Under the pieces are notes generated by a model, which was not told the DNA's origin, did not search any database, and worked only from the letters and a program-made list of their open reading frames with translations. From CBDDHT01 sp965227905 (GTDB lineage Bacteria; Pseudomonadota; Alphaproteobacteria; Rhizobiales; Methyloligellaceae): DNA of 64,000 nt. The stretch spans positions 4,154,001-4,218,000 of the forward strand of contig OZ245780.1 of the NCBI GenBank assembly GCA_965227905.1, in the 5' to 3' direction. Made by a program: the position numbers and the translations under genes. Shown piece after piece: positions 1 through 8,296 of this stretch. Every line of letters starts with the position of its first letter. Position 1 is the first letter of the stretch.

Positions 1-2512
1 CAATGGCTTCCGGCTCGAGCGCATCGAGATTGCTCGCGCGGCGCGTCATCGCACCGGTGTGCCAATGCTCCAGCATCCGTCCGGTTGTGAGCACCATCGG
101 GTAGGCTTCGTCGGGAAGCTCATCCGGCGGCACCAAATCTGTCGGCACGATCTTGGCCCGGCCGCTCTCTGTCGGGAAGCCGGCGCTGAAGATGATTTCG
201 TTGCCCGGCTGGTCAGGCGCGTCGCACGGATAGGTCACCGCATCTTCACGCTCGAGCCGCTCCCACGTGATGTTGTTGAGCGACGGCATCACTTCGCCCA
301 TCTCGGCGAATACATCGCTTGGATGGCTGTAGTTCCAGTCAAGCCCGATACGTTGGGCCAACTCCTGGACCAACTCCCAATCCTGGCGGGCTTCACCGGG
401 TGGATCGATGACGGGCCGGGCGATCTGCACCTGCCGGTTGGTGTTGGTGAAGGTGCCCCACTTCTCCGCATGCGCCGACGCCGGCAACACCACATCGGCA
501 TGCCAGGCCGTTTCCGTGAGGAAGATGTCCTGCACGACCAGATGTTCGAGTTTCGCAAGCGCCTGCCGGGCATGATTCTGATCCGGGTCCGACATGGCCG
601 GGTTTTCGCCGAGGATATACATCGACTTGATCTGATCATCCAGGATCGCATTAATGATCTCGACGACGGTCAGACCCTTGTTCGGATCGAGCTCACGGCC
701 CCAGAACTCTTCATACTGCGTGCGTATCTCGACATTCTCGACTGACTGATAGTCCGGATAGACGATGGGGATCAGTCCGGCGTCCGAGGCACCCTGTACA
801 TTGTTCTGTCCGCGAAGCGGATGAAGCCCCGTTCCAGGTCGGCCCACCTGTCCAGTGACCAGCGCGAGGGCGATCAGGCAGCGTGCATTGTCGGTACCGT
901 GCACATGTTGCGAGATTCCCATGCCCCAGAAGATGATGGAGCGCTCCGACGTTGCGTAGATCCGCGCGACCTCCCGGATCGTATCGGCAGGAACACCGCA
1001 GACTTCCGACATCTTCTCTGGCGAGTAGTCTTTGACCTTCGCCTTTAGGTCTTCGAAGCCCTCCGTGTTTGCCTGAACATACTGCACATCATAGAGGTCT
1101 TCCTCGATGATTGTATGCAGCATGCCGTTCAGAAGCGGGACGTCGCGGCCCGGACTGAACTGAAGCATGTGCGAGGCATGACGCCCGAGGCCTTGCGAGT
1201 GGCCGCGGGGATCGATGACGATCAGCTTCTTGCCTTCCTTGGTCGCATTCTTGAGGAATGTCGCGGCGACGGGATGGTTCTCGGCCGGGCGTGCCCCGAT
1301 GACGATGATGCAATCGGAATCCTTCGCGGCCGTAAACGGCGCCGTCACGGCACCCGAGTTCACGCCCTCCATAAGCGCTGCCACCGACGACGCGTGGCAA
1401 AGCCGGGTGCAGTGATCGACATTATTGGTGCCGAAGCCCTGACGGATCAGTTTCTGAAAGAGATAAGCCTCTTCGTTCGAGCATTTCGCCGAACCGAAGC
1501 CTGCGAGTGCCTGACCGCCGTCACGGTCGAGCACCGTCTTGAGGCCGGCCGCGGCCTTATCCAATGCCTCTTCCCAGGTCGCCTCACGGAAGACGGCAGA
1601 ATAATCGCCATCGGTGAGCTGCATCTTGCTATCTTTCGCGACATCGTCGCGGCGAATGAGTGGCGTTCTCAGGCGATGGGGATGCGCAACATAGTCGAAT
1701 CCGAAGCGGCCCTTCACGCATAGACGGTTTTCGTTTGCCGGTCCGTCTCGTCCGTCAATGTAAAGGATCTTGTCGTCCTTGACGTGTGCGGTTGTCTGAC
1801 ATCCAACGCCGCAAAACGGGCAAAGCGTGTCGACCGAGCGGTCTTCGAACTCTGTCCGCACGCCCTGCTCATTAAGAAGATTACCTTCCATCAAGGCGCC
1901 GGTCGGGCAGGCTTGAACACACTCGCCGCAGGCCACACAGGTCGAATGTCCCATCGGATCGTCGAAGTCGAAAACGACTTTGGCGCCGTGACCACGATAT
2001 CCCATGCCGATGACGTCGTTGACCTGGACCTCGCGACAGGCACGGACACACAGGTTGCAGTGGATACAAGCGTCCAGGTTGACGGCAATCGCTGTATGGC
2101 TGGAGTCCGGCGCAACATCGACGCGACCAGGAAACCGGCTCGTCGCCGCAATGTCCATATCGTCGACCCATTCCCAGAATCGCGATTTGGAATCATGTGC
2201 TTCATCGCGCTTCGGCTGATCGGCCAGCAGAAGTTCAAACACCATATCGCGCGACTTTTTCGCACGTTCAGTGGCGGTCTTGACCTTCATGCCCTCGCTT
2301 GGTGTGCGAATGCAGGACGCTGCCAATACCCGTTCGCCTTCAATCTCCACCATGCAGGCGCGGCAGTTGCCGTCCGGCCGATAGCCAGGCTCGTCCAGAT
2401 AGCAGAGATGTGGAATGCGCGTGCCTTCGCGCTTTGCCACCTGCCAGATGGTTTCGTCAGCGGCTGCCTCGACCTCTTTGCCGTCGAGTTCGAACTTGAT
2501 GCGATCGCTCAT
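1..2512 (-). CDS. fdhA: NAD-dependent formate dehydrogenase, molybdo/tungsto-pterin alpha subunit (3' end cut by window edge)
   Basis: Catalytic subunit of a cytoplasmic NAD-linked formate dehydrogenase (formate to CO2). Translating from ATG 2512 gives one open frame to the window edge (837 codons seen, C-terminus missing). In order: an N-terminal [2Fe-2S] segment with CRACMVEIEG; two [4Fe-4S] ferredoxin motifs, CIHCNLCVRAC from residue 149 and CVACGECVQACP from about 192; the molybdopterin-domain cluster motif CPFCGVGC from residue 231; and the active site DHCTRLCH, where Cys372-His373 occupy the usual Sec/Cys-His position. It is therefore a cysteine enzyme, with no in-frame TGA. The ATG overlaps the stop of the beta-subunit gene by 4 bp, so the two are translationally coupled. 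The fused-beta architecture matches Methylobacterium FDH1. Metal (W or Mo) cannot be told from sequence. The operon partners suggest it consumes formate released by the Frc/ThDP-lyase pathway. Confidence 0.93.
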   Translation of the reverse strand, partial: MSDRIKFELDGKEVEAAADETIWQVAKREGTRIPHLCYLDEPGYRPDGNCRACMVEIEGERVLAASCIRTPSEGMKVKTATERAKKSRDMVFELLLADQPKRDEAHDSKSRFWEWVDDMDIAATSRFPGRVDVAPDSSHTAIAVNLDACIHCNLCVRACREVQVNDVIGMGYRGHGAKVVFDFDDPMGHSTCVACGECVQACPTGALMEGNLLNEQGVRTEFEDRSVDTLCPFCGVGCQTTAHVKDDKILYIDGRDGPANENRLCVKGRFGFDYVAHPHRLRTPLIRRDDVAKDSKMQLTDGDYSAVFREATWEEALDKAAAGLKTVLDRDGGQALAGFGSAKCSNEEAYLFQKLIRQGFGTNNVDHCTRLCHASSVAALMEGVNSGAVTAPFTAAKDSDCIIVIGARPAENHPVAATFLKNATKEGKKLIVIDPRGHSQGLGRHASHMLQFSPGRDVPLLNGMLHTIIEEDLYDVQYVQANTEGFEDLKAKVKDYSPEKMSEVCGVPADTIREVARIYATSERSIIFWGMGISQHVHGTDNARCLIALALVTGQVGRPGTGLHPLRGQNNVQGASDAGLIPIVYPDYQSVENVEIRTQYEEFWGRELDPNKGLTVVEIINAILDDQIKSMYILGENPAMSDPDQNHARQALAKLEHLVVQDIFLTETAWHADVVLPASAHAEKWGTFTNTNRQVQIARPVIDPPGEARQDWELVQELAQRIGLDWNYSHPSDVFAEMGEVMPSLNNITWERLEREDAVTYPCDAPDQPGNEIIFSAGFPTESGRAKIVPTDLVPPDELPDEAYPMVLTTGRMLEHWHTGAMTRRASNLDALEPEAI

Positions 2513-4215
2513 CGCAGATCCTCCGGGAAGAATTTCATCAGGCATCGCAGTGGATTGGGAGCTGCTTGACCAAGCCCGCAGATCGAGGCTTCGGCCATGA
2601 CTTCGGTCAAATCGCCCATCGTCTGGGCATCCCAAATGCCTTCCTGCATCAGCCGCACGGCCTTTTCGGTGCCGTTGCGGCAAGGTGTGCACTGGCCGCA
2701 GCTCTCATCCTCGAAAAACTTCATAAGGTTGAGAGCAACATCTTTGATATCGTCTTTGTCAGACAGGATCACGACAGCATGGGAGCCGACGAAGCAGCCA
2801 TGCTCCTCGAGCTTGCCGAACTCGAGCGGGATGTCGGCCATGGACTCAGGCAGAATACCGCCCGACGCACCGCCCGGCAGATACCCCTTGAACGTCTGGC
2901 CATCGACCATCCCGCCGGAATGCTCTTCGATCAACTCGCGCGCGGTCGTACCTGCCGGCACGAGTTTGACCCCCGGCTCCTTGACCCGGCCCGAGACGGA
3001 ATAGCTTCGTAGTCCCTTGGCGCCATTCTTGCCTTTCGAAGCGAACCATTCGGCGCCGTTCTCGATAATCTGAGGAATCCAGAACAGCGTCTCGACATTG
3101 TTGACCAATGTCGGACGGTTGAAGATGCCGACCTGAGCCACATAGGGCGGGCGATGACGCGGCAGGCCTCGTTTGCCTTCAATCGACTCGATCATCGCCG
3201 ACTCTTCGCCGCAGATATAGGCGCCGGCACCGCGACGCAGATCGATCTTGGTATGATCGGCAAGTCCGGCCGCTTCGATTGCCGCGATCTCCTTCTGAAG
3301 GATCTCCCGCGCAGCTGGATACTCGTCTCTGAGATAGAGATAGATCGTCTCGGCTTCGACAGCCCACGCGGCGATCAACATGCCTTCGAGAAACTTGTGC
3401 GGTTCACTTTCAAGATAATGCCGGTCTTTGAAAGTGCCTGGTTCGCCCTCATCGGCGTTGACAGCCATGAGGCGCGGCTTTGCCTCAGCTCTGACGAACT
3501 GCCACTTGCGGCCAGTCGGAAAACCGGCGCCGCCCAGACCACGGAGCCCCGCGTCAGATACGATGTCGATCACCTGCTCGACCGTTCGCTCGCCTGACAG
3601 ACAGGCTTTCAGCGTTCCATAACCGCCATCGGCGCTATAGGCGGCAAAGTCTTGGTAATCCGGGATCTCGGGATGGAGATGGCCGTCCGCGACCGTCTCG
3701 CGAATATCGTCGACCGTCACATGGTCCAGATGCTTGTGACCAGCTTCGCAGACCGGTGCAGACTGGCAACGTCCCATACAGGGTGCACGCAAGACTCTGA
3801 CGCCGTCGATACCGGCTGCCTCAAGATCGGATATAAGTGTCTCTGCTCCAGCCATCATGCAGCTGAGTGAGTCGCAGACCCGAACCGTCACCGGCGCCGG
3901 CCTGGTTTCCCCGTCGCGAACGATGTCGAAGTGAGCGTAGAAGGACGCCACCTCGAAGACTTCGGCCATAGGGATGCGGAGTTCTTCCCCAAGCGCCTGC
4001 AGGCGTCCCGCCGGCAAGCACCCTTCTGCATCCTGGATGAGATGCAGATACTCGATCAATCTGTCTCGTGCCCGCGGCTCGTCCCCAAGGAGGTCGCGCA
4101 CGAATGCGACGTCTTCCGGATCGAGAAGCCGTCCTTTCGGAAAGACCGGCGCTTTACGCCGGCCCGAGCCTGGATGTATGGAGCGATCACCGCTGCCGTC
4201 GGGCATATGCTTCAT
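2509..4215 (-). CDS. fdhB: NAD-dependent formate dehydrogenase beta subunit (NuoE-NuoF fusion)
   Basis: Diaphorase subunit passing electrons from the formate dehydrogenase alpha subunit to NAD+. Residues about 35-185 form a NuoE-like thioredoxin-fold domain with four [2Fe-2S] cysteines (C114, C119, C146, C150). Residues about 195-560 form the NuoF domain, with a GLGGAGFPTG FMN/NAD loop near 226, NADEGEPGTFKDR near 253, GAGAYICGEE near 330, and [4Fe-4S] cysteines C506, C509, C512 and C546. At 568 aa it matches the fused beta subunit of Methylobacterium-type FDH1; the FdsABG type keeps NuoE and NuoF separate. It starts 4 nt after the CoA-ligase alpha gene ends and overlaps fdhA by 4 bp, so ligase and dehydrogenase share an operon. 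Confidence 0.94.
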   Translation of the reverse strand: MKHMPDGSGDRSIHPGSGRRKAPVFPKGRLLDPEDVAFVRDLLGDEPRARDRLIEYLHLIQDAEGCLPAGRLQALGEELRIPMAEVFEVASFYAHFDIVRDGETRPAPVTVRVCDSLSCMMAGAETLISDLEAAGIDGVRVLRAPCMGRCQSAPVCEAGHKHLDHVTVDDIRETVADGHLHPEIPDYQDFAAYSADGGYGTLKACLSGERTVEQVIDIVSDAGLRGLGGAGFPTGRKWQFVRAEAKPRLMAVNADEGEPGTFKDRHYLESEPHKFLEGMLIAAWAVEAETIYLYLRDEYPAAREILQKEIAAIEAAGLADHTKIDLRRGAGAYICGEESAMIESIEGKRGLPRHRPPYVAQVGIFNRPTLVNNVETLFWIPQIIENGAEWFASKGKNGAKGLRSYSVSGRVKEPGVKLVPAGTTARELIEEHSGGMVDGQTFKGYLPGGASGGILPESMADIPLEFGKLEEHGCFVGSHAVVILSDKDDIKDVALNLMKFFEDESCGQCTPCRNGTEKAVRLMQEGIWDAQTMGDLTEVMAEASICGLGQAAPNPLRCLMKFFPEDLR

Positions 4216-4219
4216 TCCC

Positions 4220-5095
4220 TTAATTTATCAAAGCCTGGCGCATTGTATCTGCGACCTGATGTGCGTTTTGTGCAATGTGGACCCCTGCAGAACGCAGGCG
4301 ATCAATCTTGTAGTTCGCGTCACCGCGACCGAACATGGTGAGCGTTCCAGCATGTCCCATACGCCGCTCAGGCTGGGCATGCCGGCCGGCAACGAGGGCG
4401 ACGACGGGTTTGGAAGCCTTCGACTTCGCGAGAAAGTCGGCGGCCTGCTCCTCCTCGGAGCCCCCGATTTCGCCAAGCAAAATAATGCCGTCGGTTTCGG
4501 GGTCCGCCAGGAACAACTCGATGCAATCGACGAAGCTCATGCCATGAACCGGGTCGCCACCGATCCCGACCGTGGCTGATTGGCCGAGCCCATTTGCCGT
4601 GGTCTGCGCAACGACCTCACTGGTGAGAGTGGCCGAGCGCGATGCGATGCCGATACGGCCACGCCGCTCGTGAACGGTCGACATGACGCCGAGCTTGCAT
4701 TGGCCCGGCACCAGAATCCCTTGTGAATTCGGTCCAACAAGGCGCGTCTTCGATCCTTCAAGCGCCGCCTTGACGCGCACCATGTCAAGAACGGGAACGC
4801 GCTCGGTCACAGCAACAACAACCGGAATCTCAGCTTCGATTGCTTCAATCATTGCGTCTGCAGCATTAACCGGCGGAACAAAGACAAGACTGGCATCCGC
4901 GCCTGTCTCCTCGACCGCCTCCGCGACCGAATTGAAAACCGGTCGGTCGAGATGCTTCGTCCCGCCCTTCCCCGGCCGAACACCAGCGACGACGTTGGTG
5001 CCATAGGCGATTGCGCGCTCGATATGATAGGAAGCTGCGCGTCCGGTCATTCCCTGGCATAGGACTTTCGTGTCTTTTGAGATCAGAATTGCCAT
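4220..5095 (-). CDS. SucD/MtkB-like ADP-forming acyl-CoA ligase alpha subunit
   Basis: Alpha (CoA-binding, phosphohistidine) subunit of a succinyl-CoA-synthetase-type ligase: acid + ATP + CoA to acyl-CoA + ADP + Pi. Seen: an N-terminal Rossmann CoA-binding domain (CQGMTGRAASYH near residue 13), GPNSQGIL, SRSATLTSEV (SRSGTLTYE in SucD), VGIGGDPVHG, and the phosphorylated histidine in RMGHAGTL (H248 with the ATG start). Two starts are possible. GTG 5098 overlaps the beta-subunit stop by 4 bp, while ATG 5095 shares one base with it and sits 7 nt after AGGAGG, so ATG is preferred. Because its operon contains formate dehydrogenase and the divergent one contains Frc, the substrate is more likely oxalate, formate or a 2-hydroxy acid than TCA-cycle succinate; that is inference. 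Malate thiokinase is the main alternative, but no malyl-CoA lyase is seen here. Confidence 0.85.
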   Translation of the reverse strand: MAILISKDTKVLCQGMTGRAASYHIERAIAYGTNVVAGVRPGKGGTKHLDRPVFNSVAEAVEETGADASLVFVPPVNAADAMIEAIEAEIPVVVAVTERVPVLDMVRVKAALEGSKTRLVGPNSQGILVPGQCKLGVMSTVHERRGRIGIASRSATLTSEVVAQTTANGLGQSATVGIGGDPVHGMSFVDCIELFLADPETDGIILLGEIGGSEEEQAADFLAKSKASKPVVALVAGRHAQPERRMGHAGTLTMFGRGDANYKIDRLRSAGVHIAQNAHQVADTMRQALIN

Positions 5096-6270
5096 CACGC
5101 CGCCTCCTTGCCCGCTAACGAAACAGCGCGATCGACTGCATCGGACATATCCTCAGCTTCGACGAAATTTATGCCGTAATTCTTGAGAAGCGTGATCCCA
5201 TAATCTGCGTTATTCCCTGCAAAGCGGACAATGATCGGCAATGATCTATCCTGGCGTTTCATGGCGACGCCTACGCCTTCCGCAATCGTATCGCAGCGCT
5301 GCATCCCGCCGCCATGCACATTGATCAGCACCGAACGCACATTCGGATTTGCCAGAAGGAGCGAGAAGCCTTTGGCTATATCGAGACTGGATGCGGTCGT
5401 ACGAATATCCATGAAATTCGCAGGATTACCGCCGGCGTCGCGCAACATGTCATTCGTCGCCAGCGCCAAGCCGGCACCGTTGACGACAATACCGATATTA
5501 CCATCCATGCGGACATAGTTGATCTGATTGGCCTGCGCTTCCATCTCGACGGGATCAAGCTCGTCCTTGTCGCGCATCCCCCTCAGGTCCGGGTGCCTAA
5601 ACAGGGCATTGTCATCCAGGACCATCTTCACGTCGAGCGCAACGAGCTTGTTGTCGAGCGTTATCGCGAGTGGGTTGATTTCGATGAGGCTGGCATCGAG
5701 TTCAATAAAGGCAGACACGAGCGAAGAAAACAGACTGGCCGCATCCTTCATCAACTGACCTCTGAGCGTCAGTGATTTGGCAAAAGTCTCATAAACCTCT
5801 GGATCGACTTTTCCGTCCGCGCCAATGACAAGGCTCTTGATGAGGCCCGGATCGTCTGCCGCACGGTCTTCGATATCTTCGCCGCCCTCTTCAGCCCCGA
5901 TCAGAGTAACGGCGCCTGCTGGTCGGTCGACCAGAACGCCCACGTAAAGAAGACGCTCGGCTTCAACGGCTTGTTCGACATAGACACGGCGTACCGACCG
6001 GCCTTCGGGCCCGGTCACATCCGTGACGAGGCGCATTCCGAGTAATTCATCTGCCGTTGCGCGCACTTCCGCAGGCGAGTTGACGAGCCGTACGCCACCG
6101 GCCTTGCCGCGGCCACCGGCATGCACCTGCGCCTTCACCGCAAACCGGCTTGCGTTCAGCGCATGCGCCGCCTCTTCGGCCTCCGCTGCAGTTGCTGCCA
6201 CCCGGCCTTGCGGCATTGGCACGTCATACTCCGTTAGAATGTCTTTGGCCTGAAACTCATGCAGATTCAT
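5095..6270 (-). CDS. SucC/MtkA-like ADP-forming acyl-CoA ligase beta subunit (ATP-grasp), divergent substrate loop
   Basis: Beta subunit of the same ligase (391 aa, normal SucC length). It begins MNLHEFQAKDIL as SucC/MtkA do, then has the ATP-grasp core (VKAQVHAGGRGKAGGV near residue 45, EINPLAI near 197, LDVKMVLDDNALFR near 212) and a C-terminal Rossmann-like ligase domain. Two normally near-invariant elements differ: SucC-type DVGGGA is DIRTTA at 288-293, and SucC-type NIFGGI is NVHGGG at about 317-322. These lie around the substrate and phosphohistidine-facing site, so altered acid specificity is plausible. It is first gene of the leftward operon with ligase alpha, fdhB and fdhA. The ATG at 6270 follows GGGAGAACGCC. 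Its promoter faces tctC across a gap holding two operator-like palindromes. Confidence 0.86.
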   Translation of the reverse strand: MNLHEFQAKDILTEYDVPMPQGRVAATAAEAEEAAHALNASRFAVKAQVHAGGRGKAGGVRLVNSPAEVRATADELLGMRLVTDVTGPEGRSVRRVYVEQAVEAERLLYVGVLVDRPAGAVTLIGAEEGGEDIEDRAADDPGLIKSLVIGADGKVDPEVYETFAKSLTLRGQLMKDAASLFSSLVSAFIELDASLIEINPLAITLDNKLVALDVKMVLDDNALFRHPDLRGMRDKDELDPVEMEAQANQINYVRMDGNIGIVVNGAGLALATNDMLRDAGGNPANFMDIRTTASSLDIAKGFSLLLANPNVRSVLINVHGGGMQRCDTIAEGVGVAMKRQDRSLPIIVRFAGNNADYGITLLKNYGINFVEAEDMSDAVDRAVSLAGKEAA

Positions 6271-6394
6271 GGCGTTCTCCCGATCCGACCGATTGAAAAA
6301 CCAGCACGCACAGCCGAATCCGTTCCAGCCTTCTATACGGCGTTGGCTGCGAGGCCTCTATTAAGTCTCTCGAAAGTCTTGATCGGCCTGGGCT

Positions 6395-6411
6395 TGGTAT
6401 ACAATATGCCA
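6395..6411. promoter_or_regulatory. Candidate GntR operator 1 (ligase/FDH side)
   Basis: TGGTATACAATATGCCA: half-sites TGGTAT and ATGCCA match in inverted orientation at five of six positions. It lies about 125 bp upstream of the ligase beta start codon. It shares TGGTATAC with sites at 6532 and 9902, which points to the local GntR/FCD regulator as binder (inference). Confidence 0.55.
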
Positions 6412-6531
6412 GGATAGGAGGGTTTGCGCCGCATCGCAAGCAATTCCGACCCTCACGGCCGCGCATTTCGGTCAAAAAATGGCCGTTCAGTCGCATCGCA
6501 TCGCATACAGCCGTTGCATTGAAAAATCCTC

Positions 6532-6555
6532 TGGTATACAAAAGACCAGATACCA
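6532..6555. promoter_or_regulatory. Candidate GntR operator 2 (tctC side)
   Basis: TGGTAT (6532-6537) and ATACCA (6550-6555) form perfect 6-bp inverted arms 12 bp apart. The first arm extends to TGGTATACA, as in operator 1. It lies about 111 bp upstream of the tctC start. Confidence 0.55.
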
Positions 6556-6666
6556 AAATAAGAATTCGGCCGATCTCCGTACTGCTTTTCACCACGGTAA
6601 CAGGCTAAAATGCATCACTCGGTGTCACCAAGAGTGCAGAAGCACTCAACTCTAGGGAGGAATTCT

Positions 6667-7650
6667 ATGCAGCAGACCAGAACACTTGCGCTCGCACTCG
6701 GCTTGGCCGCCGGCTTCGGGCTTACCGCCGTCGGCACGGCTGAGGCGGCCTGGGAGCCCAAAAAGCCTGTTGAGTTTATTGTCATGGCAGGTAAAGGCGG
6801 TGGAGCCGACAAGGCCGTGCGCCTTATGCAATCCATTATCGCCAAGAACAAGCTCGGTGCCACGGTGACGCCCATCAACAAACCGGGCGGGTCCGGCGCT
6901 GAAGCACTTGTCTATCTGAAGCAGAAGAAGGGTGACAATCATGTCATCATGTTCACTCTGAACAGCTTCTACACGACCCCGTTGCGCCAGAAGGGTCTCG
7001 GCGTCGATATTGAAACCTTCACGCCCATCATGCGCATGGCCGAAGACACCTTCTGCCTCTGGGTGAACAAGGCCCGCAAGGACGGCAAGGAAATCAAGAC
7101 GGTCGACGAGTTCGTGGCTGCAGCCAAAGCGGGCGGCAAGGACTGGATCATGGCCGGAACGGGCAAGGCATCGGAAGACAATCTTCTGACCGACTTCCTG
7201 AACTCGGCTTATGGCCTTGAGATGAAATATGTCCCCTACAAAGGTGGCGGTAAGGTTGCCAAGCAGCTCGCGGGCAACAATGCGGACTCGACCGTGAACA
7301 ACCCCTCCGAGCAACTCGGCTTTTTCGAAGGCGGCAAGACCCGTCCCCTCGCCTGCTTCACCGATGAGCGGATCGGCCTCTTCAAAGATGCCCCGACCTT
7401 CAAGGAGATTGGCAAGGACTTCGTCTATTACATGCAACGCACCGTCGTCGGCGCGCCTGGCATGAGCGACGATGCCAAGGCTTACTACAAAGGCCTCTTC
7501 ACGAAGGTGTTCAACTCCGACGAGTGGCAGACCTACCGCAAGAAGAAAGCCCTGCAAGGCGATCCGCTCGAAGGGCAGGCGCTGATGGACTATTGGAAGA
7601 AAGAACGCGATGTCCATAAGGCGATGCTGAAGAAGATGGGCGCCCTCTAA
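6667..7650 (+). CDS. tctC: TctC-family periplasmic solute-binding protein (TTT system 1)
   Basis: Extracytoplasmic binding protein of a tripartite tricarboxylate transporter. ATG 6667, after GGGAGGAATTCT, gives 327 aa with a clean Sec signal peptide (MQQTRTLALALGLAAGFGLT, cleavage likely after AEA near residue 28). The mature protein has the Bug/TctC fold signatures: KPVEFIVMAGKGGGADKAVR near the N-terminus, NKPGGSGAEAL, and YVPYKGGGKVAKQLAGN in the hinge region. TTT binding proteins usually take small carboxylates. Co-location with Frc, the ThDP lyase and formate dehydrogenase suggests oxalate or a short 2-hydroxy acid as ligand. tctB and tctA follow. Confidence 0.9.
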   Translation: MQQTRTLALALGLAAGFGLTAVGTAEAAWEPKKPVEFIVMAGKGGGADKAVRLMQSIIAKNKLGATVTPINKPGGSGAEALVYLKQKKGDNHVIMFTLNSFYTTPLRQKGLGVDIETFTPIMRMAEDTFCLWVNKARKDGKEIKTVDEFVAAAKAGGKDWIMAGTGKASEDNLLTDFLNSAYGLEMKYVPYKGGGKVAKQLAGNNADSTVNNPSEQLGFFEGGKTRPLACFTDERIGLFKDAPTFKEIGKDFVYYMQRTVVGAPGMSDDAKAYYKGLFTKVFNSDEWQTYRKKKALQGDPLEGQALMDYWKKERDVHKAMLKKMGAL

Positions 7651-7695
7651 GAGGCTCTCACCGAAAACCAATCGGATAGCGGGGAGATCACCGTC

Positions 7696-8193
7696 ATGCG
7701 CCGTGCCGAACTGATCATGGCAATCGTGATGGCGATCTTCTCCGCCTATCTGATGTGGAAGAGCACCGAGCTGGAAATCGGGTGGATCCCCGACGAGGGT
7801 CCTGGCGGTGGCGCCTGGCCGTTCTGGCTCTCCACGATCATGTTCGGGTCCTGCATCTGGATCATCGTCAACTGGGTGCGACGCGCATCGCCGCCATCGC
7901 AGTCGGGCGAGGTCTATATCGACAAGGAGACGCTGGTCGATGTGTCCCTCGTCGCAGGCTCTCTCATTATCACGGTCTTCCTCTTTCACTTTATCGGTGT
8001 CTACGGCGCGCTGCCCTTGTTCCTGATCTTTTACCTGCGTTTCCTCGGACGCCATTCGATCGCCATGACGGCGACGGTCAGCCTGCTGACGCCGGTGGTG
8101 ACATTTTTGTTTTTCGAGATTGCGCTGAAGATCACGCTGCCCAAGGGCTATACGGAACCGGCGTTTTACCCGCTGTATAAATTGCTTTTGTAA
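7696..8193 (+). CDS. tctB: TctB-family small membrane subunit (TTT system 1)
   Basis: 165-aa inner-membrane protein with about four hydrophobic segments: residues about 4-17, 37-56, 77-103 and 113-140. It has the TctB hallmarks of an N-terminal helix followed by a DEGPGGGAWPFW-type loop, where TctB proteins have G-P-x-x-x-P. It starts 45 bp after tctC and is followed by tctA after 103 bp. TctB is the accessory subunit needed for TTT uptake, although its mechanism is unclear in the family generally. Confidence 0.85.
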   Translation: MRRAELIMAIVMAIFSAYLMWKSTELEIGWIPDEGPGGGAWPFWLSTIMFGSCIWIIVNWVRRASPPSQSGEVYIDKETLVDVSLVAGSLIITVFLFHFIGVYGALPLFLIFYLRFLGRHSIAMTATVSLLTPVVTFLFFEIALKITLPKGYTEPAFYPLYKLLL

Positions 8194-8296
8194 CAACAGC
8201 TTAGTGCTGTCACGCGCTTGCGAATTTCTATCGGCTTCAGACGCCGTGACCGAGAGAGTTACGCCTGTCGCGTAAGCGCAAAGGGGGGATGAGAGA

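Larger units (their letters stand above)
6271..6666. promoter_or_regulatory. Divergent promoter region between the CoA-ligase/FDH operon and tctCBA
   Basis: This 396-bp gap has no supported gene. It must carry both divergent promoters and contains two TGGTATAC-type inverted repeats, one nearer each operon. The last bases, GGGAGG before ATG 6667, form the tctC ribosome binding site. The possible ATG at 6610 would add 19 residues ahead of a normal signal peptide and was rejected. Confidence 0.7.

Noticed and set aside
1..2512. Possible frameshift in fdhA
   Set aside because: The codon register of the ferredoxin motifs, CPFCGVGC and the active-site CH all match the frame from ATG 2512, so the reading frame is intact.
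1784..2569. Plus-strand frame of 261 codons at the left end
   Set aside because: Antisense to fdhA; the minus strand encodes intact iron-sulfur and active-site motifs.
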